This document shows, piece after piece, positions 53,415 through 60,845 of a stretch of DNA of 64,000 nucleotides. A model generated the notes under the pieces. The model searched no databases. It was not told the origin of the DNA and saw only the letters and a program-made list of their open reading frames with translations. The translations under genes were made by a program, and so were the position numbers. Numbering within the stretch: position 1 is the stretch's first letter; each line of letters opens with the position of its first letter. The DNA is from Salipiger pentaromativorans (GTDB lineage Bacteria; Pseudomonadota; Alphaproteobacteria; Rhodobacterales; Rhodobacteraceae): positions 124,001-188,000 of the forward strand of contig NZ_JAMDHK010000005.1 in assembly GCF_024721115.1 (NCBI RefSeq). Direction: 5' to 3'.

Positions 53415-54785
53415 ATGGCCTGGCAATCTTCGCGCCGACGCATCTGGGGCTGGATGTTTTTCGACTGGGCGCAGCAGCCCTATGCGACGCTGGGCCTGAC
53501 CTTCATCTTCAGCCCCTATTTCGCTGCTGTCGCCGCCGAATATTTCCTCGGCACCGGCATGGCCGAGGACGCCGCCAAGGCACAGGCGCAGGGGCTTTGG
53601 TCCTCGGCGCAGACCGTCTCCGGGCTGTTCATCGCCTTCACCGCACCGCTGCTGGGCGCCTGGGCCGATGCCTCGGGGCGCAAGATGCCGTGGTTCTGGG
53701 GCTTTACCGGCCTGGCGGTGATCTGTGCTGCCGCGCTTTGGGGGCTGCATCCGGATGGAACCGGGCTCATGCTGGCGCTGATCGCTTTCTGGGTCGGTTT
53801 CACCGCCAGCGAATCCGCCTTCAACCTGAACAACGCCACCCTGCCCAGCCTCGGCACACCCGAGGAGGTGGGGCGCATCAGCGGCAGCGCCTCGGCCTTC
53901 GGCTATTGGGGCGGTGTCGTCTCGCTGTTCCTGATGCTGCTGTTCTTTGCCGAGACCACCACCGGCACCACACTGATCGGGCTTGCCCCGGCCTTCGGTC
54001 TCGATCCCGAGACGCGCGAGGGCACCCGCTTCGTCGGGCCGTTCATCGCGCTGTGGTTCGCGCTTTTCATGGTGCCCTTCTTCCTGTGGAACCGCGATCC
54101 GAAAGGCGTACGGCAGGAGCGCCCCGGCACCGGCCAGATCCTGCGCGGCCTGCGCGCCAGCCTGCGCGACATGGCCGAGCGGCCCTCCTACCGCAGCTTC
54201 CTGCTGTCCTCGATGCTCTACCGAGATTCGCTGGCCGCGCTTTACGCCTATGGCGGGATCTATGCCCGGCTGGTTCTGGGCTGGGAGATCACACAGATCG
54301 GCGTCTTCGGCATCATCGCGGCGATCGCCGCGGCGGTCCTGTCCTGGGCCGGGGGGATCGCCGACCAGCGGTTCGGACCGAAACCGGTCATCCTGACCAG
54401 CATCTGGCTGCTGATCCTGGTCGGGATCGTCATCATCGGCATGTCGCGCGACCATATCCTGTTTGTCACGCTGCCCGAAGGCTCGGCCCTGCCCGACATC
54501 GTCTTCTATCTCTGCGGCGCGATCATCGGCGGCGCCGGCGGCGCGCTTTATTCCGCGTCGCGCTCGATGATGGTGCGCCACACCGACCGCGACCGCGCCG
54601 CCGAGGCGTTCGGCCTCTTCGCGCTGACCGGCAAGGCCACCGCCTTCCTCGCGCCGGCGCTGATCACCTTCTTCACGCTTTGGACACAAAGCAATCAGTT
54701 CGGCTTTCTGCCGGTGATCTTCCTTTTCCTCGGGGGGCTGGTTCTGCTACGCTGGGTGCAACCAGACGGAGACCGAGCAGCATGA
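53415..54785 (+). CDS. MFS transporter, UMF1-like
   Basis: 456 residues with twelve predicted membrane helices. The N-terminal WGWMFFDWAQQPYATLGLTF and the ISGSASAFGYWGG stretch resemble UMF1/Atg22-type MFS proteins, thought to export amino acids. The ATG at 53415 has only a run of G upstream. It overlaps mepA by four bases (ATGA), so the two are coupled. Confidence 0.86.
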   Translation: MAWQSSRRRIWGWMFFDWAQQPYATLGLTFIFSPYFAAVAAEYFLGTGMAEDAAKAQAQGLWSSAQTVSGLFIAFTAPLLGAWADASGRKMPWFWGFTGLAVICAAALWGLHPDGTGLMLALIAFWVGFTASESAFNLNNATLPSLGTPEEVGRISGSASAFGYWGGVVSLFLMLLFFAETTTGTTLIGLAPAFGLDPETREGTRFVGPFIALWFALFMVPFFLWNRDPKGVRQERPGTGQILRGLRASLRDMAERPSYRSFLLSSMLYRDSLAALYAYGGIYARLVLGWEITQIGVFGIIAAIAAAVLSWAGGIADQRFGPKPVILTSIWLLILVGIVIIGMSRDHILFVTLPEGSALPDIVFYLCGAIIGGAGGALYSASRSMMVRHTDRDRAAEAFGLFALTGKATAFLAPALITFFTLWTQSNQFGFLPVIFLFLGGLVLLRWVQPDGDRAA

Positions 54786-55705
54786 TCCGCACCCTCTTCG
54801 CCCTCGCCCTGGCCGCCACCGCCCTGACCGGCTGCGGTGGAGAGCGCCCCACGCCCGCCGCGAAACAGCAAACCGTGCAGCCGCGCGTCACCGGCGTGCT
54901 TTCGACGAAGAACGCCAAGGCGCTGTTCGGCGCAGAACACCGAAGCTCGGCGCAAAAAGCCGCGTCTTACGGCAGCTATGCCAAGGGCTGCCTTGCCGGG
55001 GGCGTGCAACTGCCCCAGTCGGGCCCCACCTGGCAGGCGATGCGGCTCAGCCGCAACCGCAACTGGGGGCATCCGGTCTTGGTCGATTTTCTCGAAGATC
55101 TGTCGCGCAAGGCGGCCGCCCAGCCGGGATGGAACGGGCTTTATATCGGCGACCTGAGCCAGCCGCGCGGTGGCCCGATGACCTCGGGCCATGCCAGCCA
55201 CCAGATCGGACTCGATGCCGATATCTGGATGCGCCCGGCCAACGACCTGACCCTCAGCACCGATGCGCGCGAGAATATCTCGTCGATCTCCATGTGGCGG
55301 TCGTCGGGCGCCTATACCAACGACAAATGGACCCGTGCGCATCACGAGATCATCAAGGCTGCCGCCAAGGACCCGCGTGTCGCACGGATCTTTGTCTTCC
55401 CCGGCGCCAAGGTGCAGATGTGCAACGATGAAACGGGCGACCGTGCCTGGCTGCGCAAGATCCGGCCCTGGTACGGGCACCACTATCATTTCCACGTCCG
55501 GCTGAACTGCCCCGCAGGGGCCGCCGGCTGCGTCGATCAGACGCCGCCGCCCGCCGGCGACGGCTGCGCCGATGCGCAGGCCTGGGTGAACAACATCCTG
55601 AACCCGCCGCCGCCCGACCCGAACGCGCCCAAGCCCCAGCCCAAGCGCGAACTCACCATGGGAGACCTTCCGGCTCAATGCGCCTCCGTACTCGCGGCGC
55701 AATAA
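54782..55705 (+). CDS. mepA: Penicillin-insensitive murein endopeptidase
   Basis: 307 residues. A lipoprotein-like signal (ALTGC lipobox, Cys about 18) leads to the LAS-type metallopeptidase domain: GHASHQIGLDADIWM (metal His and Asp, about residues 140-155) and WYGHHYHFHVRLNC (about 235-250). MepA cleaves D-Ala-meso-DAP cross-links in the cell wall. A Pro-rich C-terminal tail follows. Its end overlaps the next gene by 28 bases. Confidence 0.93.
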   Translation: MIRTLFALALAATALTGCGGERPTPAAKQQTVQPRVTGVLSTKNAKALFGAEHRSSAQKAASYGSYAKGCLAGGVQLPQSGPTWQAMRLSRNRNWGHPVLVDFLEDLSRKAAAQPGWNGLYIGDLSQPRGGPMTSGHASHQIGLDADIWMRPANDLTLSTDARENISSISMWRSSGAYTNDKWTRAHHEIIKAAAKDPRVARIFVFPGAKVQMCNDETGDRAWLRKIRPWYGHHYHFHVRLNCPAGAAGCVDQTPPPAGDGCADAQAWVNNILNPPPPDPNAPKPQPKRELTMGDLPAQCASVLAAQ

Positions 55706-56589
55706 GCGCGGCACTGGCGGGGTTTCTGGCGCTTGCCGCCGCGGCCAGCGGCGGCGAGGCCCGTTTCTCCGGCAGCTTCACCTGGAAAAGCGCCGATCCG
55801 GCGTTCGGCGGATTCTCGGGCCTCGAACTCTCGGAGGACGGCAGCCGCTTCACCGCGATCAGCGACCGGGCCGGCATCGTCTCGGGCCGGCTGCTGCGCG
55901 AGAACGGCCAGATCGTGGGCGTCGAGGCCGGGCCGCTCGCGCCGCTGCTCGACACCAAGGGCCGCGAACAGCGCACCCATCTCGGCGATTCCGAGGGGCT
56001 TGCGGTGGCGCCCGACGGGCGGCGCTTCGTGTCCTTCGAGGGGCGCGGCCGCGTCTGGGTCTATGACGCGCAGGGCGTGGCCACCCGGCTTCCACGCGCC
56101 GAGGCGTTCCAGAACCTTCAGGGCAATTCCGGCCTGGAAGCACTGGCCATCGACGCCGAAGGCCGGCTCTACACCCTGCCCGAACGCTCGGGCGAGCTGA
56201 CCCGGCCCTTTCCGGTCTGGCGCTACGACGGCCGGGGCTGGACCCAGCCCTTCGAGATTCCCCGCCGGGGCGGCTTTCTGGCGGTGGGCGCCGACATCGG
56301 CCCGGACGGGCGCTTCTACCTTCTGGAACGGGAATTCACCGGCTTCGGCTTCCGCAGCCGGGTGCGCCGCTTCGACATGACCGACACCGGTCTGGACGGC
56401 GAAACCACGCTGTTCGAAAGCCATCTCCTGCGCCACGACAACCTCGAAGGGCTGTCGGTCTGGCGCGAGGATGGCGGGGCGATCCGGCTCACGATGATCT
56501 CGGACGACAATTTCAACGCCTTCCAGCGCACACAGTTCGTCGAATACACGGTGCCGGAATCGCTTGCGTCACCGCAGGACAAGCCTTAA
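55678..56589 (+). CDS. Esterase-like protein of the phytase family, exported
   Basis: 303 residues with an N-terminal signal peptide (AALAGFLALAAAASGGEA). The beta-propeller-like repeats FGGFSGLELSEDGSRFTAIS, THLGDSEGLAVAPDGRRFV and GNSGLEALAIDAEGRLYTLP are typical of the esterase-like activity of phytase family (PF13449). Substrate unknown. It overlaps the end of mepA and lies directly before a hairpin that leads the queuosine-transporter gene. Confidence 0.83.
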   Translation: MRLRTRGAISAALAGFLALAAAASGGEARFSGSFTWKSADPAFGGFSGLELSEDGSRFTAISDRAGIVSGRLLRENGQIVGVEAGPLAPLLDTKGREQRTHLGDSEGLAVAPDGRRFVSFEGRGRVWVYDAQGVATRLPRAEAFQNLQGNSGLEALAIDAEGRLYTLPERSGELTRPFPVWRYDGRGWTQPFEIPRRGGFLAVGADIGPDGRFYLLEREFTGFGFRSRVRRFDMTDTGLDGETTLFESHLLRHDNLEGLSVWREDGGAIRLTMISDDNFNAFQRTQFVEYTVPESLASPQDKP

Positions 56590-56626
56590 GGGGACGCGTC
56601 CGCCGATCCGGGCGGACCAAGTCCCC
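56590..56626 (+). promoter_or_regulatory. Nested hairpin leader of the queuosine-transporter gene
   Basis: GGGGAC (56590-56595) pairs with GTCCCC (56621-56626), enclosing GTCCGCC (56598-56604) paired with GGCGGAC (56611-56617), with an internal loop GC/CAA. It starts directly after the upstream stop codon and ends 28 bases before the transporter ATG. There is no T-run. It could be a terminator or a structured 5' leader; it does not match the preQ1-I pattern I know. Confidence 0.5.
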
Positions 56627-56654
56627 GCAACCTTGTCAAAACGGGTCACAGATC

Positions 56655-57296
56655 ATGACGCGCAAACATCTTCCCGGCATTCTTGCCATGGCCATCATCG
56701 TGCTGGCCTCCAACATCCTCGTGCAGTTCCTGTTCGGACAGTGGCTGACCTGGGGTGCCTTCACCTATCCCTTCGCCTTTCTCGTCACCGATGTGATGAA
56801 CCGCCTCTACGGCGCGCCTGCCGCACGCAAGGTGGTGTTCTTCGGCTTCATCGTGGGCGTGATCTGCTCGCTGATCGGCACGCAGATCATGCTTCAGGGC
56901 GACGGCTACACCTATCCGGCGGTGACGCTGCGCATCGCCCTGGGCTCGGGGCTGGCCTTCCTCACCGCCCAGCTCATGGACGTGGCGATCTTCGACAAGC
57001 TGCGTGAAGGCTCCTGGTGGCGCGCGCCGCTGGCCTCGACGCTGGTGGGCAGCTCTCTCGACACGGCGATCTTCTTCACGATCGCGTTCTCCGGCACGCT
57101 GACCTTCCTCGAGCCGTCCAACGATGTGAGCTGGGCTGGCGAGGCGCTGCCGATGCTGGGCGCCGGGCCGATGGTGCCGCTCTGGGTGTCGCTTGGCGTT
57201 GCCGACTGGCTGGTGAAACTCTCGCTTGCCATCATCGCGCTCGTGCCTTTCCGTTTGATCGTTTCGAAGGCACTTTCCGCCCGCGCACCGGCCTGA
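56655..57296 (+). CDS. Queuosine precursor transporter (YhhQ-type)
   Basis: 213 residues with about six membrane helices. Family signature: ASNILVQFLFGQWLTWGAFT, FAFLVTDVMNRLYGAPAARK and FTAQLMDVAIFDKLRE-like stretches of the VUT/YhhQ family, which imports preQ0 or preQ1 for queuosine synthesis. The ATG at 56655 has no clear Shine-Dalgarno sequence; a nested hairpin lies upstream. Confidence 0.9.
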   Translation: MTRKHLPGILAMAIIVLASNILVQFLFGQWLTWGAFTYPFAFLVTDVMNRLYGAPAARKVVFFGFIVGVICSLIGTQIMLQGDGYTYPAVTLRIALGSGLAFLTAQLMDVAIFDKLREGSWWRAPLASTLVGSSLDTAIFFTIAFSGTLTFLEPSNDVSWAGEALPMLGAGPMVPLWVSLGVADWLVKLSLAIIALVPFRLIVSKALSARAPA

Positions 57297-57362
57297 GCTA
57301 CAGAAAACGTTTTGAGGATGTGCCTTTCCATGGCACCCTGAACTTGCGTTTTTCAACAGCTG

Positions 57363-57378
57363 AAAGGAGGTGATCCAG
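57363..57378 (+). promoter_or_regulatory. Extreme Shine-Dalgarno sequence
   Basis: AAAGGAGGTGATCCAG is the exact reverse complement of the last 16 bases of the conserved 16S rRNA tail (CTGGATCACCTCCTTT); the base before it (G57362) also pairs with alphaproteobacterial tails ending in TTTC. Normal Shine-Dalgarno sequences pair over 4-7 bases. It stands 7 bases (from AGGAGG) before GTG 57378. Confidence 0.7.
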
Positions 57379-57434
57379 TGTCTAGAGAAACATTGGAGAG
57401 AGGTGTCGGAACAGTTCGGAGGGCAGAGCGCTAG
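57378..57434 (+). CDS. Possible 18-residue peptide ORF
   Basis: GTG start, then codons for MSRETLERGVGTVRRAER and TAG. The extreme Shine-Dalgarno sequence stands at ideal spacing. The peptide is basic and helical and resembles nothing I know. It may be a leader or mini-protein, or the start may be coincidental. Confidence 0.4.
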   Translation: MSRETLERGVGTVRRAER

Positions 57435-57502
57435 GGCAGCCCCTGGCGTAAAGGAAACCCGAATTGGCATTGCCTAACCGGCACGCCTCCTTGACGTCTC
57501 GA

Positions 57503-57541
57503 ATGGGTCGCCCGACAGGCAGGGCGGCCCATTTCTTTTCG
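57503..57541 (+). terminator. Intrinsic terminator of the small transcript
   Basis: ATGGGTCGCCC (57503-57513) pairs with GGGCGGCCCAT (57522-57532) with one T-G pair and an 8-base loop, followed by TTTCTTTTCG. It lies 15 bases before the arfB start. Confidence 0.85.
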
Positions 57542-57556
57542 TGCTAATACTGTCTC

Positions 57557-57979
57557 ATGCTGACGATCACCGACCACATCCATATCGAAGACTGGGAAAT
57601 CACCGAGCAGTTCATCCGCGCCTCCGGCCCCGGCGGGCAGAATGTGAACAAGGTGTCCACCGCCGTCGAGCTGCGCTTCGAGGCCGAACGCTCGCCCAAC
57701 CTGCCCGCACCGGTGAAGACCCGGCTGCGCAAACTGGCGGGGCGCCGCTGGACGAAGGAGGGCGCGATCGTGTTGCAGGTGGATGAGACCCGCAGCCAGG
57801 CGCGCAACCGCGAGATCGCCCGCGAGCGGCTGGCGGAATTGATTCGGAAGGCGCTGGAAAAACCCCGGCGCCGGATCCCGACCAAGCCGACGCTCGGTTC
57901 GAAACGCCGCCGGCTGGACGCGAAAAAGGCGCGTGGCGAGGTGAAATCCCTACGCGGAAAGATCACGCCCGACGGCTGA
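57557..57979 (+). CDS. arfB: Alternative ribosome-rescue peptidyl-tRNA hydrolase ArfB
   Basis: 140 residues, full length. The catalytic GGQ is in RASGPGGQNVNKVSTAVEL (about residues 24-42), followed by the RF-1-like domain and the basic C-terminal tail (KPRRRIPTKPTLGSKRRRL) that enters the mRNA channel of stalled ribosomes. It releases peptides from non-stop ribosomes. The terminator of the preceding small transcript ends just before it, so arfB probably has its own promoter overlapping that terminator or depends on readthrough. Confidence 0.94.
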   Translation: MLTITDHIHIEDWEITEQFIRASGPGGQNVNKVSTAVELRFEAERSPNLPAPVKTRLRKLAGRRWTKEGAIVLQVDETRSQARNREIARERLAELIRKALEKPRRRIPTKPTLGSKRRRLDAKKARGEVKSLRGKITPDG

Positions 57980-58094
57980 GGCCCGGAAGCGTCGGGCGCG
58001 GTGCGCATCGGGAAGCGCCGCTCCTTGCCACGCTTCGCCCCGCCCCCGCCAAAGCCGGGTCCAGTGTCTCATGACGACAGACGCCGCAGCGCGC

Positions 58095-58625
58095 TCAGTT
58101 CGAGCAGCGCTTCTCCGCATCCTCGACCGCGGCGGTAAAGCCCAGCAGAGAGAAGGTGTCCTTGGTCAGCGTGCCGCGCCCGGAACGCGCGGTCAGCACC
58201 GCATCGGAGCCGCGCTTCATCGCGGTGATGATCTTGCTGTCTTCCTGCGGGGTCGCGGGCCAGGCCCATTCGCCCTCGGTATACAGCTCGAACTCCGAGC
58301 CGCCGATGTTCACATTCACCGTCGAGCCGTTCGCAAAGGGATAGCCGCCGGTAAAGGCCACCTGCCCCGACACATTGGCGCCCGGACGATAGAACACCAT
58401 CAGCAGGATGTCGCCCCGCCGCACCGAGACGACGCGGCCGTCCTTGGTGTTCACGCTTTCCTTGTAGGTGGTCACGGCCCAGCACTCGCGCGGGTCGTTG
58501 CCTTCGAACACGGACCAGTCGGTGATCGCGTTCACACGGTTCTGGCTTTCTTCCTGGGCCAGCGACGCCGTCGCGGCAAACGCCAGAAGGGCTCCGCCCA
58601 GAACTCCACCGAGAAATGACTTCAT
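58095..58625 (-). CDS. Invasion-associated locus B (IalB) family protein, exported
   Basis: 176 residues from the ATG at 58625, with a signal peptide ending ATASLAQE. The IalB-family core shows ITDWSVFEGNDPRECWAVTT with a Cys, then GSEFELYTEGEWAW and a C-terminal Cys (EKRCSN) that may form a disulfide. IalB proteins are periplasmic or outer-surface proteins, named after Bartonella and common in free-living alphaproteobacteria; function uncertain. Confidence 0.87.
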   Translation of the reverse strand: MKSFLGGVLGGALLAFAATASLAQEESQNRVNAITDWSVFEGNDPRECWAVTTYKESVNTKDGRVVSVRRGDILLMVFYRPGANVSGQVAFTGGYPFANGSTVNVNIGGSEFELYTEGEWAWPATPQEDSKIITAMKRGSDAVLTARSGRGTLTKDTFSLLGFTAAVEDAEKRCSN

Positions 58626-58795
58626 ACCTGCAGCCTCCAGCTGTCCTTGCCTCAATGCCTGCGGTCAGCGCCTTACCTGTTCCGGCTTATTCACAAGCGC
58701 AACCATTTTCTACTCGACGGCGGGAGGATAGCCTGAAAAACACGTGATCATAAACCCCCCGTTGGCAAGTTATCGCTTAGATGTGAGGTCCACCG

Positions 58796-59785
58796 ATGCC
58801 TGGCGCGCCAGAACCTATGGTTGAAATCCACCGTGGACCGCTCGCCGAGAGCTTTCACAGCGGCCATGCGGTGATCTGCGACAGCGCGGGGCAGATCGTC
58901 CGGGCCTGGGGCGATCCCGAGGCGCTGATCCTGCCGCGCAGCTCGGCCAAGATGATTCAGGCGCTGCCGCTGGTGGCCTCGGGCGCCGCCGACACGCACG
59001 GGCTGACCGTGCCGCAGCTGGCGCTGGCCTGCGCCTCGCATCAGGGCGCGCCGGTGCATGTGGCGGCGGTGACCGCCTGGCTCGCCGATCTGGGGCTTGG
59101 CGACGACGACCTGCGCTGCGGGCCGGAGCCGTCGCGCGACAAGCAGCTGCGCTTCGCGATGATCCGCGACGGGCAGAGCCCCTGCCAGGTGCACAACAAC
59201 TGCTCGGGCAAACACGCGGGCTTTCTGACGCTGGCCCGGCATCTGGGCGCGGGGCCGGAATACGTGGAGCCCGACCACCCGGTGCAGACAGCGGTGAAAG
59301 AGGCGTTCGAGACGGTGACCGGGCAGGACAGCCCCGGCTTCGGCATCGACGGCTGCTCGGCGCCGAATTTCGCCACCACCATGCACGGCATGGCCCGCGC
59401 CATGGCCTGGTATGCCGGGGCGGGGCAGCGCGACGACACGCTCAGCCGGGCCGCCGCGCGTCTGGTCGAGGCGATGATCGCCCATCCCCTGCTGGTCGCG
59501 GGCGAGGGCCGTGCCTGCACGCTGCTGATGCGCGCCGCGAAAGAGCCGGTGGCGATCAAGACCGGGGCGGAGGGGTATTTCATCGCCATCCTGCCGCAGC
59601 GCGGGCTGGGTGTGGCGCTCAAGATCGCCGATGGCGCCACCCGCGCCTCGGAAGCCGCCTTTGCCGCCATTCTGGTGCAGCTGGGGGTGCTCGACGCGGG
59701 CCACCCGGATGTGAAGCGCTTTCTGAACCCCGAGATCCGCAACAAGCGCGGCATCGTCACCGGCGAGATCCGCGCGGTGCTGTAG
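58796..59785 (+). CDS. ansA: Asparaginase (AnsA, Rhizobium type II)
   Basis: 329 residues from the ATG at 58796 (GAGGT 6 bases before). Hydrolyses L-asparagine to aspartate and ammonia. The family core is visible as LPRSSAKMIQALPLVASG (Ser-x-x-Lys), ALACASHQGAP, VHNNCSGKHAGFLTLARHL and GIDGCSAPNFA, the pattern of the PF06089 asparaginase (ReAV type), with catalytic Ser-Lys pairs and paired cysteines. Its stop codon is part of a palindromic repeat that also ends serB. Confidence 0.92.
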   Translation: MPGAPEPMVEIHRGPLAESFHSGHAVICDSAGQIVRAWGDPEALILPRSSAKMIQALPLVASGAADTHGLTVPQLALACASHQGAPVHVAAVTAWLADLGLGDDDLRCGPEPSRDKQLRFAMIRDGQSPCQVHNNCSGKHAGFLTLARHLGAGPEYVEPDHPVQTAVKEAFETVTGQDSPGFGIDGCSAPNFATTMHGMARAMAWYAGAGQRDDTLSRAAARLVEAMIAHPLLVAGEGRACTLLMRAAKEPVAIKTGAEGYFIAILPQRGLGVALKIADGATRASEAAFAAILVQLGVLDAGHPDVKRFLNPEIRNKRGIVTGEIRAVL

Positions 59786-59849
59786 GGTGGGCAATCTGCC
59801 CACCATTCGCTGATGCATCCCGGAGCGGTGGGCAGATTGCCCACCCTAC
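59782..59849. repeat. Palindromic repeat pair ending ansA and serB
   Basis: A 23-base unit (59782-59804, starting GTAGGGTGGGCAATC) and its exact reverse complement (59827-59849) form a long inverted repeat with a 22-base loop. Each unit is itself palindromic (GGTGGGC/GCCCACC). The stop codons of ansA (59783-59785) and serB (59846-59848, reverse) lie inside the units. It probably acts as a bidirectional terminator. Confidence 0.75.
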
Positions 59850-60709
59850 GCGAAATCGTCCTGCATATAGCCCTGAAGGTAGAGCAGCGCGGTCAGGTCG
59901 CCGTGGTTCACCCGCAACGCGCATTGCGCCTGCACCGAGGGTTTCGCGTGCAGCGCCACGCCGAACCCCGCGCGGCCCAGCATGCCCAGATCGTTGGCCC
60001 CGTCGCCCACCGCAATCGCATCTTCCTCGGCAATGCCCAGCCGCGCGGTGATCTCCTCCAGCGCGCGGATCTTGGCCTCGCGCCCGAGGATCGGGCGGGC
60101 CACGTCGCCGCTCAGCTTGCCGCCTTCGGTCAGCAGCGTGTTGGCGCGGTTCTCGTCGAAGCCCACAAGCGCCGCCACCTTCGCGGTAAAAGCGGTGAAG
60201 CCGCCCGAGACCAGGGCCGTATAGGCCCCCTGCGCCTTCATCGTCGCCACCAGCGTCTTGCCGCCGGGCATCAGCGTGATGCGCTCGGCCAGCACCTTGT
60301 CGATCACGCTTTCCGGCAGGTCGCGCAGCAGCGCCACGCGCTCGGTCAGCGCGCCCTCGAAATCCAGCTCGCCGTTCATTGCCCGCGCGGTGATGTCCTT
60401 CACATGCGCGCCGACACCCGCCTCCTCGGCCAGCTCGTCGATGCATTCCTGCTGGATCATGGTCGAATCCATATCCGCCAGCAGCATCCGCTTGCGCCGC
60501 CCCACGGCGGGCAACAGGTTCAGGTCGGCCTGATCGGCGACCGAGGCGCGGAGGTCCTCGAAATGGCCCGGCACGGTCTCCAGCGGAAACTCCGCCGCCT
60601 CGCCGCGCGCCAGCCAGAGCGCCTCGCCGCCGCCCAAAGCGTTGCGCAAGGCCGAGACCAGCGCGGTTTCGAGCGTTCCCGGACGGGCGATGAGCGAGAC
60701 GATATACAT
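59846..60709 (-). CDS. serB: Phosphoserine phosphatase
   Basis: SerB removes the phosphate from phosphoserine, the last step of serine synthesis. 287 residues from the ATG at 60709 (MYIVSLIARPG); longer forms run into the repeat region. HAD-family motifs: LLADMDSTMIQQECIDELA (Asp nucleophile, about residue 85), ALVSGGFTAF and DAIAVGDGANDLGMLG. The N-terminal 75 residues form an ACT-like domain. Its stop lies in a palindromic repeat. Confidence 0.95.
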   Translation of the reverse strand: MYIVSLIARPGTLETALVSALRNALGGGEALWLARGEAAEFPLETVPGHFEDLRASVADQADLNLLPAVGRRKRMLLADMDSTMIQQECIDELAEEAGVGAHVKDITARAMNGELDFEGALTERVALLRDLPESVIDKVLAERITLMPGGKTLVATMKAQGAYTALVSGGFTAFTAKVAALVGFDENRANTLLTEGGKLSGDVARPILGREAKIRALEEITARLGIAEEDAIAVGDGANDLGMLGRAGFGVALHAKPSVQAQCALRVNHGDLTALLYLQGYMQDDFA

Positions 60710-60809
60710 GGGCAGAGCCTCCGGATCCGATGCGAGGCGCTTCTGGCACGACGCGGCGCCTTTGGCCAGCCCCGCGTGGGGTGGTCCATCCTGCCCGCCG
60801 ATCCCGTCC

Positions 60810-60833
60810 GTAGGGTGGGCAATCCTGCCCACC
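60810..60833. repeat. Further copy of the palindromic repeat
   Basis: A 24-base copy starting GTAGGGTGGGCAATCCTG, one base longer in its loop than the copies at 59782 and 59827. A weaker relative (TGGGGTGGTCCATCC) lies about 33 bases before. It sits between serB and the OmpA-like gene, 12 bases after the latter's stop on the minus strand. Confidence 0.7.
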
Positions 60834-60845
60834 ACGACCGCGCCG

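Larger units (their letters stand above)
57297..57541 (+). ncRNA. Candidate small transcript with ribosome-complementary segment
   Basis: 245 bases between the queuosine transporter and arfB. They hold a 16-17 base perfect complement to the 3' end of 16S rRNA (57362-57378), an 18-codon ORF, an internal anti-Shine-Dalgarno-like CGCCTCCTT (57484-57492) that can pair back with it, and a strong intrinsic terminator. This order suggests a structured transcript, perhaps a riboregulator or a leader ORF. No promoter is certain; TTGAGG near 57312 is possible. I do not recognise a known family. Confidence 0.45.
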
